Assembly (NCBI RefSeq): GCF_036010505.1
Contig: NZ_CP108569.1
Location: 310,001 to 374,000, forward strand
Direction: 5' to 3'
DNA: 64,000 nucleotides
Source: Streptomyces sp. NBC_01197
GTDB taxonomy: Bacteria > Actinomycetota > Actinomycetes > Streptomycetales > Streptomycetaceae
The notes under the pieces are model-generated. The model made no database searches, was not told the origin of the DNA, and saw only the letters and a list, made by a program, of their open reading frames with translations. A program made the position numbers and the translations under genes. Of the stretch, positions 10,373-18,499 are shown piece after piece. Each line of letters starts with the position of its first letter. Position 1 is the stretch's first letter.

Positions 10373-11308
10373 TCACGCGACGGAAACCGGTGACCGGAAT
10401 TCACGGCCGGTCACGCGCCCTTCCATCACGGAGCCCGTCCGACGGCTCCGCAGGGCGGCCCGGCGCTGCTTGACGGCCAGCCGCTCGGCGATCCCCTTGA
10501 TCTTGCCGTCCTCCGCCTCCCGCGCGGTTTCCACCATCTGCCGGGCCACATCGCCGTGCAGCTCACCAAGAGCCATCAGCGCTGCCACGGCCACCAGCGA
10601 CTCCGGGTCCTCCACCGCGGCGCCCAGTGCCTCCGCGGCGTCCTCCGCATCCGGGTGCCCGATGTAACACAGGATGTCCGCCGCGTGCCGCCGCACGACC
10701 CGGTCGTCCGACCCGAGTGCGCAGACCAGCGCCGGAACGGCAGCGGAGCCGAACGCCGCCACGTCGTCGGTCAGGGCGTTGCGTTCTTCCTCGCGCACCT
10801 GGTCGCCGAGCAGCGCGATCAGGTGCGGGGACCGCCCGGGGCTCCCGGATGCGGCCGAGCGCCCAGCGGGCCTTGCGTGCGACCAGCTCGTCCGGGTCCG
10901 AGATATGGGGCAGAACGGCGTCTGCCGTCTCGGGGTTGGCGAACTTGCTGACGACGTGCAGGCCTGGACCCGTACTTCCGGCGACTGGTCCACCGTGATG
11001 GCGGCGAGCACGGCCGGACGGGTGGCCTCCTTCAGCCGGGTCACCGCCCAGGTCATGGTCTCCCGCACGAAGAAGTCCGGCTCCCGCCACAACGCGTCGA
11101 CCAGCGAATTCCCACACTCGATCTCGCGCTGTTTCCCGATCTCCAGCGCCGCTGCATTGCGCACATCCTGATCCGAAAGTTTCTCGATCAACTCGTCCCG
11201 GTCATTACGCTGTTGTGAGGCTGCGAAGTCGACATGCTGCGGATCCGCGCAAGTTGCAAGCGTTTGCCTTCCCGAATTTGATGCCACTGCCCAATGACGG
11301 GAGGTCAA
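10373..11308 (-). pseudogene. HEAT-repeat protein with two compensating frameshifts
   Basis: HEAT/PBS-lyase-type repeats (about 30 aa each) recur along the frame, for example VRNAAALEIGKQREI, FFVRETMTWAVTRLKEAT, AAVPALVCALGSDDRVVRRHAAD and LVAVAALMALGELHGDVA. Between about 10960 and 10840 the repeat pattern moves to another frame (LHVVSKFANPETADAVLPH, ARKARWALGRIREP) and then returns, so two opposite single-base shifts bracket about 40 codons. Start uncertain: no ribosome site before the ATG at 11308, and the homologous part begins only near DRDELIEKL. Such solenoids usually bind proteins; role here unknown. It ends 109 bp before the leader-like gene and may belong to the same locus. Confidence 0.6.
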
Positions 11309-11590
11309 TTATCGATTTTGAACTCGTGGGGGCGGTAGGAGGCGGACGGTTCGTCTCCTGTGCGATATCACGCAGACCTGCGGTACGCACAAGGCCCGCG
11401 TCCGTGGCCGCTCCCGCCGCTGAGTCCTGCCGCCCTACGCACCCCGGCCTCTGCCCCGTCGAAGGCAACTGGTCACTCCGGCGACGCGGCCGGCTGTCCA
11501 ACGTCGCCTCCCCGTCCCAGCTTGATCTCGGCGGTTTCGCTGCCCGGGCACTTCACTATCGAGTCCGGTCACTTGTTACTGTTTCCGATC

Positions 11591-12097
11591 ATGCGAGCCC
11601 TCTTCCCAGGATCCTTCGACCCGGTCACTCAAGGACACCAGGACGTTCTCCGCCGCGCAGCCCTCCTGTTCGACGAGGTAGTCGTCTGCGTGATGTTCAA
11701 TTCGAACAAGACCGGCCGCTTCCCCATCACCGAACGACTCGACCGGCTCCGCGCGGCAGCAGCTGAGCTGAGCAACGTCACGGTCGACTCCCACACCGGC
11801 GGCCTGCTGGTCGACTACTGCCGCCGAGCGGGAATCGACGTCGTCATCCGCGGAGTCCGCGACGTGCACGACTTGGACTACGAAATGCCGATGGCCCGCA
11901 TGAACAACGAACTGGCCGGGGTCGAAACGTTCTTCATCGCTGCCGACCCCTCCCTGGCCCGCATCTCCTCCACCCTCGTCACCGCGATGAGTCAACAGGG
12001 CCGTATCCCGAACGATGATATGAGCGAGCTTCTTCCAGCAGGTGAGGGGAGAGCGAGGGCGAGGAAGACGGCGAATGGGTTCACCCCGGAGGGATGA
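11591..12097 (+). CDS. coaD: Phosphopantetheine adenylyltransferase paralogue (CoaD-like)
   Basis: 168-aa nucleotidyltransferase: ATP plus 4'-phosphopantetheine to dephospho-CoA, the penultimate CoA step. Start at 11591 follows from the conserved N-terminus MRALFPGSFDPVTQGHQDVL (GxFDPxxxGH motif). Further conserved blocks are FNSNKTGRFP, VVIRGVRDVHDLDYEMPMA and the ISST motif. All expected active-site features remain, but GHQDVL and the C-terminus are unusual for a housekeeping CoaD. No ribosome site is visible upstream. It stands alone beside decayed biosynthetic genes, which suggests an extra paralogue rather than the essential copy (inference). Confidence 0.85.
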   Translation: MRALFPGSFDPVTQGHQDVLRRAALLFDEVVVCVMFNSNKTGRFPITERLDRLRAAAAELSNVTVDSHTGGLLVDYCRRAGIDVVIRGVRDVHDLDYEMPMARMNNELAGVETFFIAADPSLARISSTLVTAMSQQGRIPNDDMSELLPAGEGRARARKTANGFTPEG

Positions 12098-12214
12098 CGT
12101 CAACTCCTCGCGGACCAGCCGCCGTTCGGCGGTCAAGCCCGCCACCTTGCGCCTACCGCGTACTTGCCGGTGACGATCCGGAAGGCGTTCGCTCGACCTG
12201 GGGCCACCACGTGA

Positions 12215-13165
12215 CTACACGGCGGTGAAGTCCAGCACGAGACGGCCCCGCAGCCCGCCCTCGGCCAGCCGCCGGTGCGCCTGGACCACTTGGTCGGCGG
12301 GGAGTACGCCGGCCACGCGCAGAGTCAGCTCGCCCGCATCGGCCTGGTCCCGCAACCGCAGCAGTCGGGCATGGTCGGTGGCAGCCTCGTTGACCCAGAC
12401 CGGGTGCACCCGGACCCCGCGGTCGACCGGGCCGTCCCAGCCACGGATGACGGCGATCCCGCCACGGTCCCGGATCGCCGGGACGACCAGCGCGTGCAGC
12501 ATCGCCCCGTCGAGCACGCCGTCCACCCCGTCGGGCGCGTGCGCACGGAACCGGTCGGCGACGTCGTCACCGCGCGGCACCACCTCGTCGGCGCCCAGGC
12601 CTGCCACCAGTTCCATGTCGGCCGGCGAGGCGTCGGCCAGTACGCGCAGCCCGTCGCTCTTGGCCAGCTGCACCGCGTACCCGCCGAAGGCCCCGGCCGC
12701 TCCGGTCACCGCGACGGTGCCACCGGCCGGCGCGGCGAGCAGGTCCAGTCCGAGACGGGCGGTGAGGGCGTTCATCAGCAGCGTCGAGGCGGCTGGGAAG
12801 TCCACCCCGGACGGAATCGGCACCGCCGACTCGGCGGGCACCACGACCGACTCGGCGTAGGCGCCGCCGCGCGGCTCGTAGGGACGGACGATGGCGATCA
12901 CCGCATCCCCCGTCCGGAGCGGGGTGTCGGTGTCCGGTCCGATCGCGTCGACCACACCCGCCGCGTCCATGCCCGGCACGTACGGCCCGGGACGACCGTT
13001 GAACCGTGCGCTCGTGGCGCCGGAGCGGAGCAGGGTGTCGGTGGGGTTGACGGACGCAGCGTGCACACGGATGCGCACCTCACCGCTGCCCGGCACCGGC
13101 TCGGGCAGGTCGATCATCCGCAGTACCTCGGGTCCGCCGAACTCGGTCAGGCCGATCGCTCGCAC
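12215..13165 (-). CDS. NADP-dependent quinone oxidoreductase-like MDR protein
   Basis: 316-aa zinc-independent medium-chain dehydrogenase/reductase. The GroES-like N-terminal domain (MRAIGLTEFGGPEVL, HAASVNPTDTLLRSG, VPGMDAAGVV) is followed by a Rossmann domain with GGTVAVTGAAGAFGGYAVQLAK. No structural zinc Cys cluster is present, as expected for quinone oxidoreductases. ATG at 13165 is preceded by AAGGAGGTAAGGGCTG. The promoter region contains GATA-TG-TATC (13185-13194), a small inverted repeat that could be an operator. Cytosolic; detoxification of quinones or enones is the usual role of the family. Confidence 0.88.
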   Translation of the reverse strand: MRAIGLTEFGGPEVLRMIDLPEPVPGSGEVRIRVHAASVNPTDTLLRSGATSARFNGRPGPYVPGMDAAGVVDAIGPDTDTPLRTGDAVIAIVRPYEPRGGAYAESVVVPAESAVPIPSGVDFPAASTLLMNALTARLGLDLLAAPAGGTVAVTGAAGAFGGYAVQLAKSDGLRVLADASPADMELVAGLGADEVVPRGDDVADRFRAHAPDGVDGVLDGAMLHALVVPAIRDRGGIAVIRGWDGPVDRGVRVHPVWVNEAATDHARLLRLRDQADAGELTLRVAGVLPADQVVQAHRRLAEGGLRGRLVLDFTAV

Positions 13166-13184
13166 AGCCCTTACCTCCTTGTAC

Positions 13185-13194
13185 GATATGTATC
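13185..13194. promoter_or_regulatory. Short inverted repeat before MDR gene
   Basis: GATA-TG-TATC lies about 20 bp upstream of the oxidoreductase start, where a repressor of the MarR, HxlR or TetR class could block transcription. Only 4-bp arms, so this is a weak candidate. Confidence 0.3.
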
Positions 13195-13254
13195 AAACTA
13201 ATAGCCACGGTACAGGTCTTGACAGGCGACCCGGCTTGCGAGGGACGGGCGATG

Positions 13255-14473
13255 TCACGTTCGGATGCCGTCGACATCCAGCCACAGGTGGCGTGGACCA
13301 CGCAGCGCGGCGGTGAGCCGATAGTGCGGCGGATCGGTCACCAGCCGAGGGTTGTCCAAGCGGCGAACAAGTTCGGGAAGCACGATCTGCGCCTCCAACC
13401 GGGCCAGCGGCGCACCGATGCAGTAGTGGATCCCGCCACCGAAGCCGAAGTGGTCATTGAGTGTGCGGTCCGGGACGAAGCGGTCGGGATCGGAGAAGTG
13501 CCGGGGGTCGCGGCTGCCCGCGGCCAGCAGCAGGACCACAGCGGAGCCACGCGGGATCGTCGTGCCGCCGATCTCGATGTCCGCCAGGGTCGCGCGGTGG
13601 CGGAACTGCACCGAGGGCTCGTAGCGCAGCAGCTCCTCCACCATGGGCACGACCAGTCCGGGCTCAGCGCGGAAGCGCGCCAGGGCGTCGGGGTGACGCA
13701 GCAGGGTGAGCATCCCGTTGGTGATGAGGTTGACCGTGGTCTCGTGCCCGGCGATGAGGAGGAGGCGAGTGGTGATCACCAGTTCGCTTCCGCTGAGGGG
13801 ATCACTGCGCCGGCTCCCGATGAGCAGTCCGGAGATCAGGTCCTCCCCCGGACTCTGGGCACGGTCCCTGGTCAGTTTCTCCAGATATCGGCCCAACTCA
13901 TCTGACGCCGATCTGGCGCGGTGTCAGGCTCGGGTCGTTGTCGAGGGTGCGTGCCAATGTGTCGGCCCAGGCGTGGAACCGGGTCTCGTCCTCCCGGCCG
14001 ACGCCGAGCAGTGTGCAGATGACACTGACAGGCAGCGGGTAGGCGATCTCCTCGACCAGGTCCAGGCGAGTCCTGGACCCGACGGCGTCCACCAGTCTGT
14101 CGACCAGCCTGCGCACCTCGTACCGGAAGGACTCGACCACGGCAGGCGTGAACTTGGCCATGACCGCGCCGCGCAGCCGATCGTGGCCGGGTGGGTCCTC
14201 CACGATGAGGGAGGGGCTGACCTCGGTCAACGGCGTCCGGTTGGCGTTGTGCAGGTCGGAGCTGATGCGCGGATCGTGCAGCAGGGTGTTGATCTCCTCG
14301 TAGCCGCTGACGACCCAGGTCCCGTCCGTCTGGCGGGACACCGGCCGTGTGCGCAACGCGGTGTAGAGGGGATACGGGTTCGATCGGCTGCCCTGGTCGA
14401 GGACTTGGGCGAAAAGTTCCTCGTGCGGCGTCGATGCCGCGATGTCACCAGTGGACCGGGTACTGGTCGGCAT
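13255..14473 (-). pseudogene. Cytochrome P450, split by one frameshift
   Basis: Full-length class I P450 if one base is corrected: 14473 to 13255 is 406 codons plus one base. ATG at 14473 (MPTSTRSTGDIA) has GGAG upstream. The first frame covers the N-terminus to the F-G region (LVEEIAYPLPVSVICTLLGV) and stops at 13898. The second frame starts at SDELGRYLEKL and carries the I helix LLLIAGHETTVNL, ExxR in EELLRYEPSVQF and the haem Cys loop FGFGGGIHYCIGAPLAR. All catalytic elements are intact, so either a recent mutation or a sequencing indel near 13905. The ferredoxin/reductase fusion upstream would be its electron donor. Confidence 0.85.
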
Positions 14474-14550
14474 GGTCGGTCTCCTTCGACTCGGGGTGGC
14501 GGGCGGTTGCGGCGGCAGATGAGAGAGCGGTGTCCGGGCGCTGTCGGTGG

Positions 14551-16012
14551 TCACCGCATCCCAGTCCGCTCGCCCGACCGCCGCTCGGGGGTGTGGGTCG
14601 CCTGTCGGGCCGCGGGCATCATGGCGTCCATGACCCGGATCAGGCCCGGGGCATCGGCCGCGTTGAGATCGGGCGGGAAGGCGACACGGTCGTTGATCAT
14701 CGCGGCGTAGGAGTCGAGCGCCCGCGGCGTGTTGACCGCCAGCGCGCCGATGAGCCGACCCTGACGACCGTAGGCCGCGACGAAGGCCGCGTCGCGCACC
14801 GAGCCCTGGACGACCGCAACCTGGTCGGCACGGCTGGGTACGCCAACCACCTTGATGTTCACGCCGAACTGGTTGGACCAGAACGTCGGCAGCGCCGTGT
14901 GTTCAAGCACCGGGCCGTGCAGCATCGTCGTCGCGGCCACACGCGCCTGGCGCACCGCGTTGTCCCAGTGCTCCACCGCAAGCGGGTCGTCACCGAACAA
15001 GGGATGCGGCCAGCAGGCGACATCGCCGGCGACCAGCACATCGTCGTCAGGCCGTCCGTCGTCGTGGACAGCGCGGCAGAACGCGTCAGGTGGAGGTGCG
15101 CAGGTCCACGCCGTGGCGGCGCTGCAGCCGCCCCGCCGCCGCGCCCACCGGGCCGCCCAGTGCGCCCGTAAGCGGTGCCGATGCGCGCTCGACGACCGTC
15201 ACCTCCAAGCCCAGCTCGCGACAGACCGAAGCGGTTTCCGAGCCCACGAAACCAGCGCCGATCACCAGGACCCGCCGGGGACGCGCGGTCAGCCTGGCCC
15301 GCAGTTCGCGGGCGTCGTCGCGGGTGCGGATGGTGAACACCCCGTCGAGTGAGGCCTCATGAGGCTGCGGCCAGGCGCGGGCCCTGGTACCAGTAGCGAT
15401 CAGCAGCTTGTCGAAGCCGAGCACGTCGCCGTCGGCAAGTGTCACCGTCCTGGCCCGAGCGTCGAGCGCGACCACCGCGGTGCCCAGCCGCCACCCTGCG
15501 TCCAGGCCGGTCGACAGGGGAAGCCCGGTGTCCTCGGCGGCCAAGCGTCCGGCCAGGACCCGCTTGGACAGCGGCGGACGGTCGTACGGCGGATACGGCT
15601 CCGCGCCGACGAACGTGACACGCCCGGTGAAGCCGTTCTCTCGTAATGCCTCGGCCGCGTGCACGGCGGCCAGAGACACGCCCACGATCACGACCTGCCC
15701 GGCACCCGGTGGCTGATCGAGAAATCGGTCACCGAAAAGCCGCTCCTCCCGATCGGGTGTCGCCTTCGCGGTCTCTTCGGCTCCCGATCCCATTGCGGAA
15801 CGATCCCGTTGCGGGCCGGCGGCCGGCCCGATCGTGATGGCTTGGACCGGGCACGCGGCGCGGGCTCGTTCGGCATGCTGCCGCAGCCCCTCGTCGGGGG
15901 CGCTGTCGTACTCAAGGACTTCGGGCCCTCCGGTCAGTTCGAAGATTTCCGGTGCCGCGAACACGCACTGTCCGTAGCTCTGGCACCGGGCGAGATCAAC
16001 AACAACTCGCAT
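14551..16012 (-). pseudogene. Ferredoxin-ferredoxin reductase fusion with internal deletion
   Basis: ATG at 16012 (GGGAG 9 nt upstream) opens a 3Fe-4S ferredoxin (LARCQSYGQC, APEIFEL, ACPVQAI). A linker then leads to a pyridine-nucleotide disulphide reductase-type FAD protein (VVIVGVSLAAVHAAEALRE, YDRPPLSKRVL, LLIATGTRAR, VLVIGAGFVGSETASV). This frame stops at 15086 after HGVDLRT. About 45 residues that normally carry the second FAD/NAD segment are missing, and the sequence resumes in another frame at DDDVLVAGDVACWPHPLFG with a normal C-terminal domain ending at 14551. It should reduce the neighbouring P450 if whole, but as it stands it cannot make a complete flavoprotein. Confidence 0.8.
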
Positions 16013-16099
16013 CGCCATCTGCTCCCTTCGGTCACTCACGCCGCCGAGGTCGTTCGCGGCAGACGCCGCGTCAGCTCGTCCAACTACTATCGTCACGCA

Positions 16100-16124
16100 A
16101 GTACTTTGTGTCCAGTAGTACTTT
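16100..16124. promoter_or_regulatory. Direct repeats in ferredoxin/HxlR divergent promoter region
   Basis: AGTACTTT occurs at 16100-16107 and again at 16117-16124, 17 bp apart, between the divergent starts at 16012 and 16156. Such paired sites fit a dimeric winged-helix regulator such as the HxlR protein encoded at 16156. Confidence 0.4.
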
Positions 16125-16155
16125 CGAATCTGTGGCGACCGGTATCCTGACCCGC

Positions 16156-16641
16156 ATGACGACCAGACCACCCCTGCCAATGACCCAGGAACTGTTCGCC
16201 CTGCTCGGTGAGCGGTGGAACTACGCGATCCTGCGGGAGGTCTTCTACGGCGTGGAGCGGTTCGGCGCGCTGCAGCGCAGCCTGGGCATCGCCCCCAACA
16301 CCTTGACCGCACGCCTGGCCGTACTGATTGACCTGGAACTCCTCGAACGCCACCGGTACCGGGAGGACAAGGACTGGTACGACTACCGGCTCACCGACAG
16401 CGCACGGGAAATCGTTCCGGCCTGGGTCACGCTCTCCCAGTGGGCGGCAAATCACCTGCGCGCCAACCCGACGACCCGACGGCGATTGCGTCACACCGGA
16501 TGCGGCGAACTGACCAATCCACACCTGACGTGCGGACACTGCGGAGCCGCGCTCCAGGGGCGCGACCTCGAACCCGTCGAATTGCCCCTTGAGGACGAGG
16601 GCCCATCCGGCAGCACGGCCGCCACCGAGCCGAGTACCTGA
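16156..16641 (+). CDS. HxlR-family winged-helix regulator
   Basis: 161-aa MarR/HxlR-type DNA-binding protein. ATG at 16156 starts MTTRPPLPMTQELFALLGERWNY; the winged helix includes FGALQRSLGIAPNTLTARLAVL and RYREDKDWYDYRLTDSARE. Unlike typical HxlR proteins of about 110 aa it has a C-terminal extension with a possible zinc site (TGCGELTNPHLTCGHCG). Divergent from the ferredoxin/reductase-P450 operon, with a direct repeat between them, so it is probably the local regulator, perhaps sensing an electrophile or quinone. Confidence 0.88.
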   Translation: MTTRPPLPMTQELFALLGERWNYAILREVFYGVERFGALQRSLGIAPNTLTARLAVLIDLELLERHRYREDKDWYDYRLTDSAREIVPAWVTLSQWAANHLRANPTTRRRLRHTGCGELTNPHLTCGHCGAALQGRDLEPVELPLEDEGPSGSTAATEPST

Positions 16642-16745
16642 ACCCGGGCCGTCCGGCCGCAGACCGGCACAGCCCGCCCTGCCACACGAAAGTCAACAGA
16701 TTCTGACCGTTTCCAAGTGCGGAAGGAAAACCGAAGCAACAAATA

Positions 16746-16774
16746 TTGACGCGGACAACCCGTGCGCGTAACTT
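16746..16774 (+). promoter_or_regulatory. Promoter of GH54 arabinofuranosidase gene
   Basis: TTGACG at 16746-16751, a 17-bp spacer and TAACTT at 16769-16774 match a housekeeping sigma promoter. The predicted transcript starts near 16781 and leaves a leader of about 80 nt before the gene start at 16862. Confidence 0.5.
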
Positions 16775-16861
16775 CCCGGCGAAGGTGCCGAGCGGCGTGA
16801 ACTCCCGTGCCGCAACGCCAGGTTGAGCTCCGTTCCCCCACCACATCGCTGGGAGCACACC

Positions 16862-18373
16862 ATGCGCGAAGACAGATTCACAGCCGCACGAGCCGTTGCA
16901 CGTCTCTCCGAGGGTCCACCCGCTCCCCGCCTCCGGAGACAGCTGCTGTCGGCCGTGGCGGCCCTCGGGCTCGTTCTCGGTGCCCTGATCGGCCTTCCCG
17001 CCCTGTCACAGGCGGCCGGTTCACTGCCCTGCGACATCTACGGCGCCGCCGGCACCCCCTGCGTCGCGGCGCACAGCACCACACGCGCCCTGCTGTCCTC
17101 CTACAACGGCCCCCTGTACCAGGTCACACGCGCCTCGGACGGCGCCCGGACCGACATCGGCCTGCTGGCCCAGGGCGGGTATGCCAACGCCGCCCGGCAG
17201 GACACGTTCTGCCAGGACACCACCTGCCGTGTCACCAAGGTCTACGACCAGACCTCACGCCACAACGACCTCACCCCGGGACCGGCGGGCACCTCCGGAA
17301 TGGGCGCCGACCGCGGAGCCGACGCCGGTGAGATCGCCGTCACGGCCGGCGGCCACAAGGTGTACGGCATCTGGGTCTCACCCGGGGTGGGTTACCGCTC
17401 CACCGGAGCTGCCTCGGGTGTCGCCGTGAACGGTCAGGCCGAAGGCGCCTACATGGTGGCCAGCGGCACCCATGTCGGTTCCGCCTGCTGCTTCGACTAC
17501 GGCAACGCCGAGAGCACACCGGCCGACACCGGCAACGGTCACATGGACGCGGTGTCCATCGCGACCACGTGCTACTTCGCGCCGTGCACCGGCTCGGGCC
17601 CCTGGGTCGAGGCGGACATGGAGAACGGCATGTTCCAGGGCGACAACGGCTCCAATACCGCGAACGCAGGCAACAGGAGCCCGTTCGTGACGGCCATGCT
17701 CAAGAACAACGGGCAGACGACGTACGCCCTCAAGGGCGCCAACGCGCAGTCGGGCCCACTGTCCACCTGGTGGAACGGCTCGCTGCCGACCCGCGGCGGC
17801 TATATGCCGATGCATCAGGAGGGAGGGATCATCCTCGGCACGGGCGGGGACAACAGCAACTGGAACATGGGCACCTTCTTCGAAGGCGTGATGGTCGCCG
17901 GCTACCCGACCGACGCCGCCGAGAACGCCGTACAGGCAAACGTCACCTCCGTCGGCTACTCGGGCGAGACGGACGTGCCCAACGGCCCGCAGGGCACCAT
18001 CACAGGTCCCGGCGGTCAGTGCGTGGACGTCGCCGCCGACGACACCGGTGCCAACGGCTCGGCCGTCCAGCTGTGGAACTGCCAGTCATACGCCGAGGAC
18101 CAGTACTGGAACCACCACACCAACGGCTCCCTGAGCACGATCGGCAGATGCCTGGACATCGACGGCAACGGCACGGCCAACGGCACTCTGGTCGAATTGT
18201 GGGACTGCAACGGCGTCGGCGGGCAGGTCTGGCAGCAGCGCTCGGACGGCTCGCTGTTCAACCCCCAGTCGGGCCGCTGCCTCGACTCCCCCAACGGCGC
18301 GACCGCCAACGGCACCCACCTCCGGATCTGGGACTGCAACGGGGCTACGGCACAGAAATTCACGCTGCACTGA
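16862..18373 (+). CDS. Secreted alpha-L-arabinofuranosidase B (GH54) with ricin-type CBM13
   Basis: 503-aa exported enzyme releasing arabinose from arabinan or arabinoxylan side chains. ATG at 16862 has GGGAGC upstream. A long signal sequence with a basic start and hydrophobic core (LLSAVAALGLVLGALIGLPA) ends near SQAAG. The GH54 AbfB catalytic domain runs from LPCDIYGAAGTPCVAAHS to VGYSG, with paired Cys and the ADMENG and GGDNSN stretches that I recall as nucleophile and acid/base regions. The C-terminus has three ricin-B/QxW repeats (QCVDVAADDTG, RCLDIDGNGT, RCLDSPNGAT) instead of the CBM42 typical of fungal enzymes. Convergent with a GH43 gene, probably one arabinan-use locus. Confidence 0.88.
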   Translation: MREDRFTAARAVARLSEGPPAPRLRRQLLSAVAALGLVLGALIGLPALSQAAGSLPCDIYGAAGTPCVAAHSTTRALLSSYNGPLYQVTRASDGARTDIGLLAQGGYANAARQDTFCQDTTCRVTKVYDQTSRHNDLTPGPAGTSGMGADRGADAGEIAVTAGGHKVYGIWVSPGVGYRSTGAASGVAVNGQAEGAYMVASGTHVGSACCFDYGNAESTPADTGNGHMDAVSIATTCYFAPCTGSGPWVEADMENGMFQGDNGSNTANAGNRSPFVTAMLKNNGQTTYALKGANAQSGPLSTWWNGSLPTRGGYMPMHQEGGIILGTGGDNSNWNMGTFFEGVMVAGYPTDAAENAVQANVTSVGYSGETDVPNGPQGTITGPGGQCVDVAADDTGANGSAVQLWNCQSYAEDQYWNHHTNGSLSTIGRCLDIDGNGTANGTLVELWDCNGVGGQVWQQRSDGSLFNPQSGRCLDSPNGATANGTHLRIWDCNGATAQKFTLH

Positions 18374-18426
18374 GACCCGGCGGAGCAGCGGGGCACTGAT
18401 CCGCTCACGCAGGGACGGCAGGGGTA

Positions 18427-18445
18427 CGGGAACCAGTTGTTCCCG
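18427..18445. terminator. Bidirectional hairpin between GH54 and GH43 genes
   Basis: CGGGAAC-CAGTT-GTTCCCG forms a perfect 7-bp stem with a 5-nt loop in the 126-bp space between convergent genes, followed on the plus strand by a C-rich tract. Probable intrinsic-type terminator for both transcripts. Confidence 0.55.
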
Positions 18446-18499
18446 CCCCCCTCCCCTCCCTCGGCCACCCTGCGACGGCAGAGGCCGGCGCAGGCGTGG

